From: Deltaproteobacteria bacterium | GTDB lineage: Bacteria > Lernaellota > Lernaellaia > JACKCT01 | DNA: 64,000 nt | NCBI GenBank assembly: GCA_020633895.1 | Contig: JACKCT010000007.1 | Span: forward strand, 62,001-126,000 | Direction of reading: 5' to 3' | Shown here: positions 25,894 through 35,294 of the stretch, one piece after another | Position numbering within the stretch: the first letter of the stretch is position 1 | How the letters are laid out: each line of letters opens with the position of its first letter | Translations under genes and position numbers: made by a program | The notes under the pieces: generated by a model | Databases searched by the model: none | What the model was told of the DNA's origin: nothing | The model's input: only the letters and a program-made list of their open reading frames with translations

Positions 25894-26927
25894 TCCTCGC
25901 ACACGTCGCAGGGCTTCATCCGGTTCCAGTGGCCGCCTTCGTGCAAGCGGCGGTAGGCCTGCCAGGTCTTCGAGCGCCAGATGTCCTTGAGGCCCGGGCC
26001 GTCGCCTTCGGCGGCAACGCGGTCCACTTCCAGTTTGTAGAAGACGTCCTTGCAGCACACCGTCACGCGGCCGTCCCACGAGATGGACATATCCTTCCAA
26101 AGCTGCCGACAGGCGATGCGCGGCTTGGCGCTCTTGAATTCATCCAGGCGGATATCGTCGACCTGGCCGCCGAAGGTGTCCACTTCCTTGATGAGGATTT
26201 CATCGGTTTCGCCCAGCAGCGGCGCCCAGCGTTCGCAAAAGGCGTCGAGCTCCGACTCGGTCTGGGGCATGGCGAGAATTTGCAGCGACACATGGGGACG
26301 CAGTCGCCCCAACTCCTTCTTAAGCCGGATCATGCGCTCGGCGTTTTCCATGACCCTCTCGAAATTCGCGCCGATGCGGATGGACTCGTAGGTCTCTTTG
26401 CTCGCGCCGTCCAGGCTGATGATGATGCGCCCCAGAGCCCCGTCTTCGATGAGGCGGCGCGCGCGCTTTTCGGTCAGGGCGGTGCCGTTAGTAGAGAGAT
26501 ATACGTTGGGGATGCGCGCCTCGTGGGCGATGACGATGAAGTCTTCCAGGCGCGGGTTGAGCATCGGTTCGCCCAGGCCCATGATCGCCACGTTTTCCAG
26601 CAGCAGCCGGTGATCGGACAGTTCGCCGACGATGCGCCGGAACAAGGCCTCGTCCATCATGCCCTTTTCCCGCTCCATGACCGGATACGGGCACATCACG
26701 CACGCCAGGTTGCATTGGTTGGTGATTTCGATGTGGACGGCCTGAGGGAAGGGCAGCAAGCGGAATTTGTCGTTGCGACGAAGGGCTTTGCGCGTGACGG
26801 CTCCGGCCACCTCGGTGGGGGTGCGATAGCGCAACTGGGTAATGCGACGCACCTGTCCGCGCAGCCCCGGCTCCACGGTTCGGGAGAAGTACTTGATCTG
26901 ACCTCGCGTGACGCGGCCTTCGTTCAC
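25881..26927 (-). CDS. Radical SAM protein with C-terminal SPASM-like cysteines
   Basis: About 348 residues. The radical SAM cluster motif CNLACVMC (CxxxCxxC) lies near residue 70, followed by VAIMGLGEPMLNPRL and VYLSTNGTAL, both standard for the SAM-binding barrel. The C-terminus has further cysteines (IACRQLW, RVTVCCKD, CDVCEEW) arranged as in SPASM/twitch auxiliary-cluster domains. Substrate is unknown; position within the glycan operon suggests modification of a sugar or carrier. The start is GTG 26927, overlapping the upstream stop as GTGA; the longer frame would lie inside the methyltransferase gene. Confidence 0.88.
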   Translation of the reverse strand: MNEGRVTRGQIKYFSRTVEPGLRGQVRRITQLRYRTPTEVAGAVTRKALRRNDKFRLLPFPQAVHIEITNQCNLACVMCPYPVMEREKGMMDEALFRRIVGELSDHRLLLENVAIMGLGEPMLNPRLEDFIVIAHEARIPNVYLSTNGTALTEKRARRLIEDGALGRIIISLDGASKETYESIRIGANFERVMENAERMIRLKKELGRLRPHVSLQILAMPQTESELDAFCERWAPLLGETDEILIKEVDTFGGQVDDIRLDEFKSAKPRIACRQLWKDMSISWDGRVTVCCKDVFYKLEVDRVAAEGDGPGLKDIWRSKTWQAYRRLHEGGHWNRMKPCDVCEEWAV

Positions 26928-27532
26928 GATTCGTCCTTCGGCGCGCTCTTGCGCACGACCAATTCGGCGGTGATGTCCCGGGCGGGCAACATCCACGCCA
27001 AATAAAACTCATAGAAATCTATCTTCCAGTTGGCGAATCGATCAATGCCTAAGTACCGAAAAAACCGTGCGAACGACAAATCCACCGACCGCAGGTCAAA
27101 GGGCGCGTCGGGGATAAGCGTGTGGAAGGTGTGGTGATGCTCGAACAGATAGCTGCGGGCGATGGCGAACGAGCCGGACGGACGCCACTCGGGCGCGTCG
27201 GCCAGTAATTCCAGGAACCGGGCGGAAAAGGCATGGCGGTGCGTGGGGTCCAGATAGGAACTGCGGTTGGAGTAGTGGGGCGTGATGATACGCACCACCG
27301 CGCCGTCGCGGCACACCCGATGGATTTCGCGCAAGAACGCAGGGACATCGTCCAGGTGCTCGATGATGTGGCTGGCGACCACTTCGTCAAAGGAGGATTC
27401 GTCCAGGGGCCAGGGGGTTTGGCGCAGGTCATGCACCAGATCCACGCCCTCGAAAGGCGCGTGATCGACCCCGAAAAATCCGGGGGTCTTTCGCGGGCCG
27501 CAGCCCAGATCCAATCGTCGAAGGTCGTTCAC
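26924..27532 (-). CDS. Class I SAM-dependent methyltransferase
   Basis: The 202-residue protein opens RRLDLGCGPRKTPGFFGVD, the glycine-rich SAM-binding motif I, with the acidic motif II residue in GVDHAPF and FDEVVASHIIEHLDDVPAFL as the motif IV/V region seen in small Methyltransf_11-type enzymes. Downstream is a His/Phe-rich segment (LFEHHHTFHTLIP). It probably methylates a sugar or lipid-linked glycan intermediate. It starts 13 bases after the flippase gene ends and is translationally coupled to the radical SAM gene. Confidence 0.88.
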   Translation of the reverse strand: MNDLRRLDLGCGPRKTPGFFGVDHAPFEGVDLVHDLRQTPWPLDESSFDEVVASHIIEHLDDVPAFLREIHRVCRDGAVVRIITPHYSNRSSYLDPTHRHAFSARFLELLADAPEWRPSGSFAIARSYLFEHHHTFHTLIPDAPFDLRSVDLSFARFFRYLGIDRFANWKIDFYEFYLAWMLPARDITAELVVRKSAPKDES

Positions 27533-27545
27533 GGGTCCCGCCGGC

Positions 27546-28994
27546 CTACGCGCGCTCTTTCAGGAGCCCGGCGCCGCGCAAAAACATGCGGGCGTCGGCG
27601 AAGAGGGCTTCGCGTTCCATCGCCAAAAGCAGGAGGGTGAATACCAGGGCAAAAACCGATCCCTTTAGCGCCAGGGCGGCGTAAATTCCCGTCACCGGCC
27701 AAATCGCCAACGCGGCGGCCACGGCGACCAAACCGCCAAGGCATGCCACGATCACCGGTCCGAATGCCCTGGCCGACGAGAAACTAACATAGCCGGGCAC
27801 CTTTTGATAGGCCAGAAACACGCCCAGGGCCATGGCCGCGTCCACCGAGATAGCCGCGCCTTCCGCGCCGAACATCCAAACCATGGGCGGCCCGGTGACG
27901 ACCACGATGATCGCCTGATAGACCAGGATGCGGCTGGAGATTTCCGGGCGGCCCAGGGCGGTGAACAGCTCGCCGCAGTCGTCGTATATCGGTCGCAGGC
28001 ACGTGTAGACCACCAGCAGGCGCAGGATCAGCACCATCGGCTCCCACTCGTTGCCGAAAACCAGGGGCACCAGTTCGGGCGCGATCAGGGCCAGCAGCAC
28101 GCCGCCGGGGGCGGTGAGCGTCAGGATCAGACGCAGGACACGCATGAACGCGCGGGACAGGCGTTCCGGGTCGTTCTGCAATTGGGCATAGAGAGGGAAC
28201 GCGACGCGCCCGACGATGTGCGTGACCATGGCGGTGGGGAAGACGGCCAGGGCGTAGGCGCGGGCGTAGTAGCCCAGGGCCTCGGCCGAGTCCAGGCTGC
28301 CGACGAGGAAGTCGTCGAATTGCAGCACGGTGAAGGTCGCCAGACCCGCCAGCCACATGGACCAGCCGAAGGTAAAGAACCAACGGATGGATTTGTAGTT
28401 CGTGCGCCAGCCCGGCATGGGGGGAGCCAGCCGCCACGCCCCCGCGGATTGAATGAACCACGCCAGCGCCTGCTTGCCGAAAAGAGCCCACCAACCCAGG
28501 CCCGACATTCCCAGGACGATGCCGAAGGCGTTGGAAACGACGACGTTGAACACGTCCAGCTTCACCAGGGCGGTGAATTCGATTTCCTTTTCGAGCAGGA
28601 GACGCGGCGTGTCGCCCACGTTTTCCACGATGCCGAACAGCGCCAGCAGCAGGCACGCCGTGGCGATGTCGGGGCCGTAGTGGGCCTCGATCAACGGGCG
28701 GCCCAGCAGCATCAACGCGATGGAGAAGATGCCGGTTCCGGCCAACAGGGTCAGGTGGGCCGGGGCGATGCGGTCCAGATTTTCCCGCTGGTGGATGAAG
28801 GCGTGGTTGAACCCGAATCCGAAAAGCTTTCGCGCCAGCGTCAGGAAGAACATGCCCATCGCCAGAATACCGAATTGGTCCGGCGCGATCAGGCGCATCA
28901 GGACGATGTTCGCCCCGAAGTTGAGGATCGTCTTGGCGTACGTCCCGGCCGCGACGCTCAGCGCCTGGCGAACCGCTTTGGCGGCGACGCTCAA
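27546..28994 (-). CDS. Polysaccharide/lipid-linked oligosaccharide flippase (Wzx-like, MOP superfamily)
   Basis: About 482 residues with roughly 13 hydrophobic helices. The N-terminus (VRQALSVAAGTYAKTILNFG, LMRLIAPDQFGILAMGM) is typical of lipopolysaccharide-flippase family proteins, and the middle contains FDDFLVGSLDSAEALGYYAR and GRVAFPLYAQLQNDPERL, both recurrent in this family. It should move undecaprenyl-linked glycan units across the inner membrane. The start is TTG 28994, overlapping the upstream GT2 stop as TTGA; a frame extending to 29168 runs through the GT2 gene and begins with Arg/Pro-rich shadow sequence. Confidence 0.88.
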   Translation of the reverse strand: MSVAAKAVRQALSVAAGTYAKTILNFGANIVLMRLIAPDQFGILAMGMFFLTLARKLFGFGFNHAFIHQRENLDRIAPAHLTLLAGTGIFSIALMLLGRPLIEAHYGPDIATACLLLALFGIVENVGDTPRLLLEKEIEFTALVKLDVFNVVVSNAFGIVLGMSGLGWWALFGKQALAWFIQSAGAWRLAPPMPGWRTNYKSIRWFFTFGWSMWLAGLATFTVLQFDDFLVGSLDSAEALGYYARAYALAVFPTAMVTHIVGRVAFPLYAQLQNDPERLSRAFMRVLRLILTLTAPGGVLLALIAPELVPLVFGNEWEPMVLILRLLVVYTCLRPIYDDCGELFTALGRPEISSRILVYQAIIVVVTGPPMVWMFGAEGAAISVDAAMALGVFLAYQKVPGYVSFSSARAFGPVIVACLGGLVAVAAALAIWPVTGIYAALALKGSVFALVFTLLLLAMEREALFADARMFLRGAGLLKERA

Positions 28995-29905
28995 GCCCGG
29001 TGCTCTTGCAGGAAGTGGCGGTAGTAGTGCCGTTGGCCGCGAACGGCCGCCAGATCGGCCGACAAATGGGCCAGGGGAGCCAGGGCGAGGGCCGACAACG
29101 GCGCCTGGGGGAAACGACGGTGAACGGCGGTGAGTTTGCCGTAGTCGACAAGCATGCGTTTGACGCACGCGGCGCGGGCGCGGGTCAGCGACCAGGGCGG
29201 AACGGCGTCCGGCTCGTCGTCCATGTGAAAACGCACGGCGCTCCCGCGCTTGAAGAATGTACGCTTGAAGGCGGCTAGGTCGTCGATTTTCAGGTGCGTC
29301 GTTTCGATGTCGGGGGTGCGTAGAAGGCGATATCCCGATTCCAACAAACGGCGCGTCAGGTCGGCGTCGGCTCCGTGGATATAGCTTTCGTCGAAGCCGC
29401 CGACGGCCTCCAACGCCGCCTTGCGAATCGCCATGTTGTTTCCGTTCAGGCAGAAGTGCGTGTAGTCGCCTTCCAGCACGAACTCCCCCTCGAATTCATG
29501 GACGTAACGCACAATCTTGGCCGTCTCGACGACGGTCCACGCCGAGGGGATCAAGTTGCCGCCCACGCCGTCGTAGCCCCGTTCGAAGTGCGTCTGGTAT
29601 CGGGGGATCCAGTCGACGGGGACGATGCAGTCCGAGTCGGTAAAGAAAACCCATTCGCCGCCGGCCGCCTCGATACCCGAGTTGAGCGCGGCGGCCCGTC
29701 CTCGCTGAGGCAGGCGTAGCACGCGCGCCCCGGCGGCTTCGGCAATGGCGGCGGAGTCGTCGGTGCTGCCGTCGTCGGCGACGATGACTTCCAGATCGGG
29801 TCGTCCCATGTCCGCCACCGACGCCAGGGTGCGCGCCAGCGTTTTCGCCCCGTTGCGACAGGCGATGACAAGGCTATAAGGCGTGGAAGCGGGATCGGCG
29901 GTCAT
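28991..29905 (-). CDS. GT2-family glycosyltransferase
   Basis: The product is about 304 residues from ATG 29905. The GT-A fold is shown by YSLVIACRNGAKTLARTLAS, the acidic VIVADDGSTDDSAAIA, and the DXD-like FFTDSDCIVP, with GGFDESYIHGADADLTRRLL as the catalytic base region. This is the first gene of the minus-strand polysaccharide operon. A longer frame to 29941 adds 12 residues without support. It should be an inverting transferase adding one residue to the growing glycan. The promoter of the operon must lie in the 48 bases before the HEAT gene stop, or within that gene. Confidence 0.88.
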   Translation of the reverse strand: MTADPASTPYSLVIACRNGAKTLARTLASVADMGRPDLEVIVADDGSTDDSAAIAEAAGARVLRLPQRGRAAALNSGIEAAGGEWVFFTDSDCIVPVDWIPRYQTHFERGYDGVGGNLIPSAWTVVETAKIVRYVHEFEGEFVLEGDYTHFCLNGNNMAIRKAALEAVGGFDESYIHGADADLTRRLLESGYRLLRTPDIETTHLKIDDLAAFKRTFFKRGSAVRFHMDDEPDAVPPWSLTRARAACVKRMLVDYGKLTAVHRRFPQAPLSALALAPLAHLSADLAAVRGQRHYYRHFLQEHRA

Positions 29906-29953
29906 GAAAAATATGCCCAAATTCGCGGAATGCCCGGTCAATTCGCCGGGATC

Positions 29954-32611
29954 TTAAGCGCCTTGCATGAGCGAACGCAAGGACTCCTGCGCCGCCTTGG
30001 AGATGCGGGGGCTGTCGTGCTCGACGTACTTTTTGACCCCCTCGACGGCGGAGGCGTCGCCGATCTCGCCCAGGGCCACCAGACAGGCGTGCACCAGCGC
30101 TTCGCTCTCCTTGGCGAACAGGCCTCGGAAGCCGCCTTTTTTCAGGATCGGCAGGATGGATTTCGCCGAGGAGGCGTCGCCTACGCGGCCCAGGGCCGTT
30201 ATCAACTCCACGGCGTAGCGTTCGGTCTGGGGCGTGATTTGCAACTCGTTGAGGGTCTCGGAAATCTTCGTCGCGGCGCGCGTCGCCTTGGTCTTCCCCA
30301 ACTGATGCAGGATGGACAGTTTGATGGCCTCGGGCTGTTCGTCGTACGAGGCCAGGATCGCGTCGATGGCCTCCTCGCCGCCCATGCGGGTCAGGGCGCC
30401 GACGGCCACCATGCGTACGCGCTCGTCCGGGTTGCGCAGGTGGGGGACGATGGCCGGGATCGTGGACGAATCGTTGATGTCGCCCAGGATGCCGATGGCG
30501 TTGCGGGTGATGAACCACGGATTGCTGGTCTTTACCTGGGCCACGAGCGGGTCCACCGCCTCGGAGCCGAAGCGCGTCAGGATGCTGATGCACCGCTTGC
30601 GTACGCGCATATCGTCGCTGACCTTGAGGATTTCCAGCACGCCCGGCACGGCGATCGTCGGGCTGTAGCGCTGCACCAGTTGGGCGGCCAGATCCATCGC
30701 CTTCTCGTCGCCGTTGCGAATCACGGTGAGCATGCGTTCCAGGGATTGCTCGTCATTGATGAGCGTGCGAATCGCCTGCTCGAGAAATTTCTTGAAGTTC
30801 TCGTTTGTCGTCTCCTGATGCAGTCGCGTCAGGAAGCGCAGCAGGTTGGAGGCAAGCTGGAAGTCGCCGAGTGTCACCAGGCGCGAGAAGTCGGCGACCA
30901 TGGTCGCCAGGATGCGCGCGTAGACCACCGCCTCGGGTTCCTGCTTGAGCTGGCGGGTGAGCAGGGCGATCGTGTCGTTAATCAGATCGGTGCGCTTGAG
31001 CATGATGAACGACTGGTTGACGCGCACGAAGGCGTTGACGGTCGCCAGTTGGATGTCCCGATCGGGGTTTTGAAAATTGCTCGCGACGCGCTCAAGCACG
31101 CGACGCAGGATGTCCACCCGTTTGTGCTCCAGCAGGCGGCCGGCGACTTCGTAAAAGTGGTCGAGGAACTCGTCGGATAGGAAGAACTCGGGCTTCTTCG
31201 AGAAGAGCCGCTTCATCTTAAGAATCAGCAGGCTCGACTCGGACTTGCCTTCCTTGGTGATCACCCGCGCCATGGACAGCGCCCGCTGGGCTCGATCGGC
31301 CAGTTGGGCGCGCTCCTGTTCACGAGCCACGCGCAGCACCTGCTTCAGGACGGTTTCCGATTCCGCGATCTCCTCGATGTTGATCGAAAAATCGTCGGCG
31401 GACATGCCGTCGATGATGCGGTGATATTTGCGGATCATCACATCCAGCACGGCGGATTTTTTCTGCGAGCTGATGCGTTCGAGAATCTGAGATTTCAAAT
31501 CGATGCCTTCGGCCGTCTGGATGCGTGTTTCCAGAATGCGCGCCAGCGTCAGTTCCTTGAAGTTGGTGACGACTTTGAGAAAGTCGTTAAGCAGCTTGGC
31601 GCGGATCTCCGGGTTCTTGAATTGGACGATGACGCGACTCATTTCCTCGAAGGTCGCGACCACTTTTTTGACGCGTTCCTCGAGTTCGCTGTCGGATTCA
31701 GTGCTGGAATGATGCTCGGCTTCGATGGTCTTTTGGGGTTGGGCGTCGGCGCCTTCGATATCGAGCTTGGGACCGGACGCGACCAGTTCCCCCATGGACG
31801 CCGCGCCGCCTCCCGATCCCGATCCGCCCGCGCCCCGGACGCCCGATTCCTCTTCCTCCGCCGCGACGATCCATTGCTCCATGGCCGCGGTGATGGCGGC
31901 GCCGATTTTGTCGAAGTCGATGTGCTGGGCGTCCTGGAGCTTGTCGTAGTCGATCTCTTTTTTGAGCTGGTTGAGTTGGGCCTCGGTGAGGTTGAGTTTG
32001 TCGGAGGCCAGGCGCGAGACGACGAAGTTGAGCACCGTGCCGTCGGTGACGTCGGCCGGGTTCACATTGCCTCCGCCCATTTGCGCCAACGCTTCCAGGC
32101 GGGCCTGATCGGCGACGCCCTGGCCCTTGGTCAGGGCGACGAAGACCTTCTCGTCCGGGATGATGTTCTTGACGCCCTTGCCCTTGAGCTGTTCGTCCAA
32201 GGGACCGACGGCTTTGATGTCCTCCGGCTTTTCCCCGAACACATGCAGGAACGAGAGCAGTTCGTCTTCGGTCAGGCCTCGGTTGAACGTCAAGGAGCGC
32301 ACATCCCGCGCGATCATCGAGTCAATAAAGGTCTTCATATACGCGGCCGTCTGGATCTTGTCGTTGAACGGCGAAGAATTGACCAGAAGGCGGCGTTCGG
32401 ACTCGGTCAGCGTGAACGAAGCGGTAGCTCCGAAAACCGTGTCCACCGCCGCGAGGCAGCGTTCCAGCGCCATGTTCACGATGGACGACCCGGCCGGGTA
32501 ACGCTTGATATTGACAATCGTTCCGTTGAGACCTTGCACAAAATCGCACAGCGCTTTTAGCAGCGCCGGATCTTGCATCAAGAGGGAGGTGGCGGCACCG
32601 TCGTCACTCAT
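29954..32611 (-). CDS. Large HEAT-repeat protein
   Basis: This 885-residue cytoplasmic-looking protein has no signal peptide. The C-terminal 250 residues contain regular HEAT repeats (ITRNAIGILGDINDSSTIPA, VRMVAVGALTRMGGEEAIDA, VHACLVALGEIGDASAVEG). The N-terminal half is helical, with an acidic/Gly/Ser-rich linker at about 250-310 and a segment LTFNRGLTEDELLSFLHVF that recurs in deltaproteobacterial HEAT proteins. HEAT repeats make a superhelix for protein binding; the partner is unknown. It lies between the polysaccharide operon and the lytic transglycosylase, all on the minus strand, 129 bases downstream of the latter. Confidence 0.75.
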   Translation of the reverse strand: MSDDGAATSLLMQDPALLKALCDFVQGLNGTIVNIKRYPAGSSIVNMALERCLAAVDTVFGATASFTLTESERRLLVNSSPFNDKIQTAAYMKTFIDSMIARDVRSLTFNRGLTEDELLSFLHVFGEKPEDIKAVGPLDEQLKGKGVKNIIPDEKVFVALTKGQGVADQARLEALAQMGGGNVNPADVTDGTVLNFVVSRLASDKLNLTEAQLNQLKKEIDYDKLQDAQHIDFDKIGAAITAAMEQWIVAAEEEESGVRGAGGSGSGGGAASMGELVASGPKLDIEGADAQPQKTIEAEHHSSTESDSELEERVKKVVATFEEMSRVIVQFKNPEIRAKLLNDFLKVVTNFKELTLARILETRIQTAEGIDLKSQILERISSQKKSAVLDVMIRKYHRIIDGMSADDFSINIEEIAESETVLKQVLRVAREQERAQLADRAQRALSMARVITKEGKSESSLLILKMKRLFSKKPEFFLSDEFLDHFYEVAGRLLEHKRVDILRRVLERVASNFQNPDRDIQLATVNAFVRVNQSFIMLKRTDLINDTIALLTRQLKQEPEAVVYARILATMVADFSRLVTLGDFQLASNLLRFLTRLHQETTNENFKKFLEQAIRTLINDEQSLERMLTVIRNGDEKAMDLAAQLVQRYSPTIAVPGVLEILKVSDDMRVRKRCISILTRFGSEAVDPLVAQVKTSNPWFITRNAIGILGDINDSSTIPAIVPHLRNPDERVRMVAVGALTRMGGEEAIDAILASYDEQPEAIKLSILHQLGKTKATRAATKISETLNELQITPQTERYAVELITALGRVGDASSAKSILPILKKGGFRGLFAKESEALVHACLVALGEIGDASAVEGVKKYVEHDSPRISKAAQESLRSLMQGA

Positions 32612-32740
32612 CGTCGGGAAAATCCAAATCAGTCGAAATTGAAATGTGACTCGAAAATTCTAAGACCCCCGCGCGCGAGCGTCAACTTCCCCAAGGTTCG
32701 CAATAAACGAGGAAAACGGGCCTTTCGTGCGATTTGGGCG

Positions 32741-35008
32741 TTATCCGGCGGGGGCGAGATCGTAGAGCTTGTTGTAGAGTTGCCATGTGGACCAGACCTT
32801 TTTGACGTAATTATTGGTTTCCTTGTACGGGATTTCCTCGATGAACAGGTCGCGCGGCAGATCCTTCTTGTTGCGCAGCCATTTTCCCACCACGTCCGGC
32901 CCGGCGTTGTAGCTGGCGATGGCGCAGACTTCGTTGCCTTCGAAGCGGTCGAGCATGGCGCGCAGATACCAGGTGCCGTAACGGATGTTGACGTACGGAT
33001 CGTAGAGGTCGTCGACGTGGAAATCGGCGTCGCCCAAGGCGTCGGCGATCCGGTGGCCGGTGCGCGGGACGATCTGCATCAGGCCGATGGCGTTGGCGGG
33101 GGAGACGACCCAGGGTTTGACGCGGCTTTCGTTGTAGATCACCGAATAGATCAGCCCCTCGGGCAGGCGTCGGCGCCGGGCATACTGATGCACCGTTTCG
33201 CCGAAGGAGCGGGGATAGAGAAAGCTGTAGTAGGTCTGCCCCATGGGCGCCGCCAGATTGCGGGAGAATTGGTACATGCCCGTCCGGCGCTGCCCCGCCA
33301 GATTCAGCGCCTGATAGTAGTGGCTGCCGTATTGCAGAAAACGCAGCCAGGCGTAGCGCTGGTCCAGGGACGATTCGTCGGGCAGGTCCGGCATCTCGCG
33401 GATCACGGTCGACGCATCCTGCGGGCATCCGAAACGTGCGAGCTTCAGCGATTTTTCCACCATGGGCCGAAGAGGTCGCGGGAACATCCCGGCGTCCAGC
33501 GCGGGCGCGGGCGAGCCGTCCTTGTTGGTTTTTTCGAAATCGTCCTCGGCGAGTTTCGGCTTGACGCCCAGCGGCTCCAGGCGCTGTGCCGACAACATGC
33601 CGTAATAACTTTTGGGGACCTTGTTGGCCTCCTTGTAGTCCTCCAGCGCGCCCTTGCCGTCTTTTCGCATCTGGCGGATGCGCCCGCGCCAATAGTGGTA
33701 GCGATCCGCGTCGCGGGAATGGCGGAAGTCCTTGATGAGCCGCGACAGGTAGCTTTCCGCGACCGCGAGTTTGTTGCATCGGAAGGCCGACCACGCCGCC
33801 AGCCACGTGAGGTATTCCCGCTGGCTCCCGGTGGGGCGTTTGAGGCGATTGGCGAAGTAACGGTAGGCGGATTCGTAGTTGTTGTCTTCAAAATCGAGCC
33901 ACGCGAGCTGGTAGCGCGTCGACGGGGCGTAGCCGCTGGAGGGGAAGCGCTCGATCAGCTTTTCGAACGAGGCCCGCGATCCGACGTTGTCGCCGATGCG
34001 TGTCTGCGTTTTGGCCAGGCGATAGAGCGCGGCGTCGGCGTGCTGCTCGCGAGTGCCTTGGGCGATAAGGCCCATGACACCCAGGGCCACGTCGTTGTCG
34101 TGGTTATAAAACGCCGAAAGCCCCAGTTGAAATTCGTCGCCGATGCTCAAGCCGCCGCGCACTTCCCGTTTGGCCTCCAGGGCGGGCTGGATCTGCCGAT
34201 GGCGCCCGGCCTTGAGATGCCCGGCCAGATAGCGATCCACGTATCCGGCGTACCAGCCCGGGAATTCATCACCGTGGGTTTTTTTGAGCAGGGCCTTGTG
34301 CGCGGCGAACGCGCGATTGGTGAAGCGATCCACGCGCCGGGCGTCCATGACCTTGCGATAGGCTTCGAGGGCTTTCCCGTTCGCCCCGGCCGACTCGTAG
34401 GCGACGCCCGCTTCGTAGTAGTACTCGGTGTAGGTGGACGACGCGGAGCTTTTGTCGGCCAACGATTCGAACAGGGCGGCCGCCGCCAACCCGTCGCCGG
34501 ATTCCCGCAGCAGCCGGGCGCGCCAGACCGTGCTTTCGCTCAGGAGTGGCGAGTCGGGATAGCGCTGCCGGGCGGAGGCGAGGGTGTGCAGGGCGGCGTC
34601 GGCCAACTCGGCCCGTTCCTCCCCACGCACCCGATGCACCGCGCTGGCGTCGTCCAGCAACGGCGCGGCCGCCTCGGCGTGCATGAAATAGCTCAGCGAC
34701 TCCCGCGCTTCGCCGCTTCGCAGCAACGCCAGCCCGAACAGGAAATACGCGTCCGCCCGCTGCTGGGCCGTGGCGTCGGTGCGAACGAACTTGGCCGCCT
34801 CGTCCATGGTGCGTCGGTAGCGTCCGGCCCGCAGCTCGGCGGCAATGGCGTCCAGGCGTTCGTCAAAGACCGATTCGGTCGACGCCGAGGCCGGGAATGG
34901 ACCGGACACGACAGCCAAGACGGCGACGAGAAGGACGGCGGCGAACAACGGTCGCATCGACGCGCGTCGATCGACGGATCGGGGGAGGGAGCGGGCGGTG
35001 CGGTTCAT
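32741..35008 (-). CDS. Soluble-type lytic murein transglycosylase with TPR-like superhelix
   Basis: The product is about 755 residues from ATG 35008 (ATG 34957 would place the signal peptide at the start). A signal peptide is followed by about 550 residues of TPR-like helical repeats (FLFGLALLRSGEARESLSYF; ALYRLAKTQTRIGDNVGS; ARYQLAWLD-type units), as in Slt70. The C-terminal catalytic SLT domain has Glu627 in SVIYNESRVKPW, then AIGLMQIVPRTG, NIRYGTWYLR and AIASYNAGPDVV. It cleaves peptidoglycan to 1,6-anhydro-muropeptides in the periplasm. Its divergent upstream region is shared with the HDOD operon. Confidence 0.9.
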   Translation of the reverse strand: MNRTARSLPRSVDRRASMRPLFAAVLLVAVLAVVSGPFPASASTESVFDERLDAIAAELRAGRYRRTMDEAAKFVRTDATAQQRADAYFLFGLALLRSGEARESLSYFMHAEAAAPLLDDASAVHRVRGEERAELADAALHTLASARQRYPDSPLLSESTVWRARLLRESGDGLAAAALFESLADKSSASSTYTEYYYEAGVAYESAGANGKALEAYRKVMDARRVDRFTNRAFAAHKALLKKTHGDEFPGWYAGYVDRYLAGHLKAGRHRQIQPALEAKREVRGGLSIGDEFQLGLSAFYNHDNDVALGVMGLIAQGTREQHADAALYRLAKTQTRIGDNVGSRASFEKLIERFPSSGYAPSTRYQLAWLDFEDNNYESAYRYFANRLKRPTGSQREYLTWLAAWSAFRCNKLAVAESYLSRLIKDFRHSRDADRYHYWRGRIRQMRKDGKGALEDYKEANKVPKSYYGMLSAQRLEPLGVKPKLAEDDFEKTNKDGSPAPALDAGMFPRPLRPMVEKSLKLARFGCPQDASTVIREMPDLPDESSLDQRYAWLRFLQYGSHYYQALNLAGQRRTGMYQFSRNLAAPMGQTYYSFLYPRSFGETVHQYARRRRLPEGLIYSVIYNESRVKPWVVSPANAIGLMQIVPRTGHRIADALGDADFHVDDLYDPYVNIRYGTWYLRAMLDRFEGNEVCAIASYNAGPDVVGKWLRNKKDLPRDLFIEEIPYKETNNYVKKVWSTWQLYNKLYDLAPAG

Positions 35009-35093
35009 AAATCCATGCACACCACATTTTCCCCACGCACGCAAGCGGCGTCCGGACGGCGGGTCAGGGGACGCACGCCTGATCACCGGCGTC

Positions 35094-35115
35094 GAAATAT
35101 TGACAAGAAATATTG
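35094..35115 (+). repeat. Direct repeat of GAAATATTG, 13-bp spacing
   Basis: GAAATATTG occurs at 35094-35102 and again at 35107-35115. The pair lies 118-105 bases upstream of the sigma-54-type promoter of the HDOD operon, where an enhancer-binding activator would be expected to bind. Its role is inferred from position only. Confidence 0.4.
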
Positions 35116-35219
35116 GAAGCAAGGCCCATCGGCGGATTCGGCAATTTCTCCCGTTGAATTGCGACCTTGCTCCGCGTCGGGCCGCACGGTGGTGAACGGG
35201 TTTTCAAATGTGGAATTCG

Positions 35220-35235
35220 TGGCATACCTCTTGCT
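35220..35235 (+). promoter_or_regulatory. Putative sigma-54 promoter of HDOD operon
   Basis: TGGCAT-ACCTC-TTGCT matches the sigma-54 -24/-12 pattern (TGGCAC, five bases, TTGCW) with one deviation, and keeps the near-invariant GG and GC. It lies about 60 bases upstream of the HDOD start at 35295. No good sigma-70 promoter is seen closer. Confidence 0.65.
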
Positions 35236-35294
35236 TAACGAGGGGTGGGACGCGTGCGTCCTTAATGGGAAGATGCAAGGGAGCCGTCGAGAAG

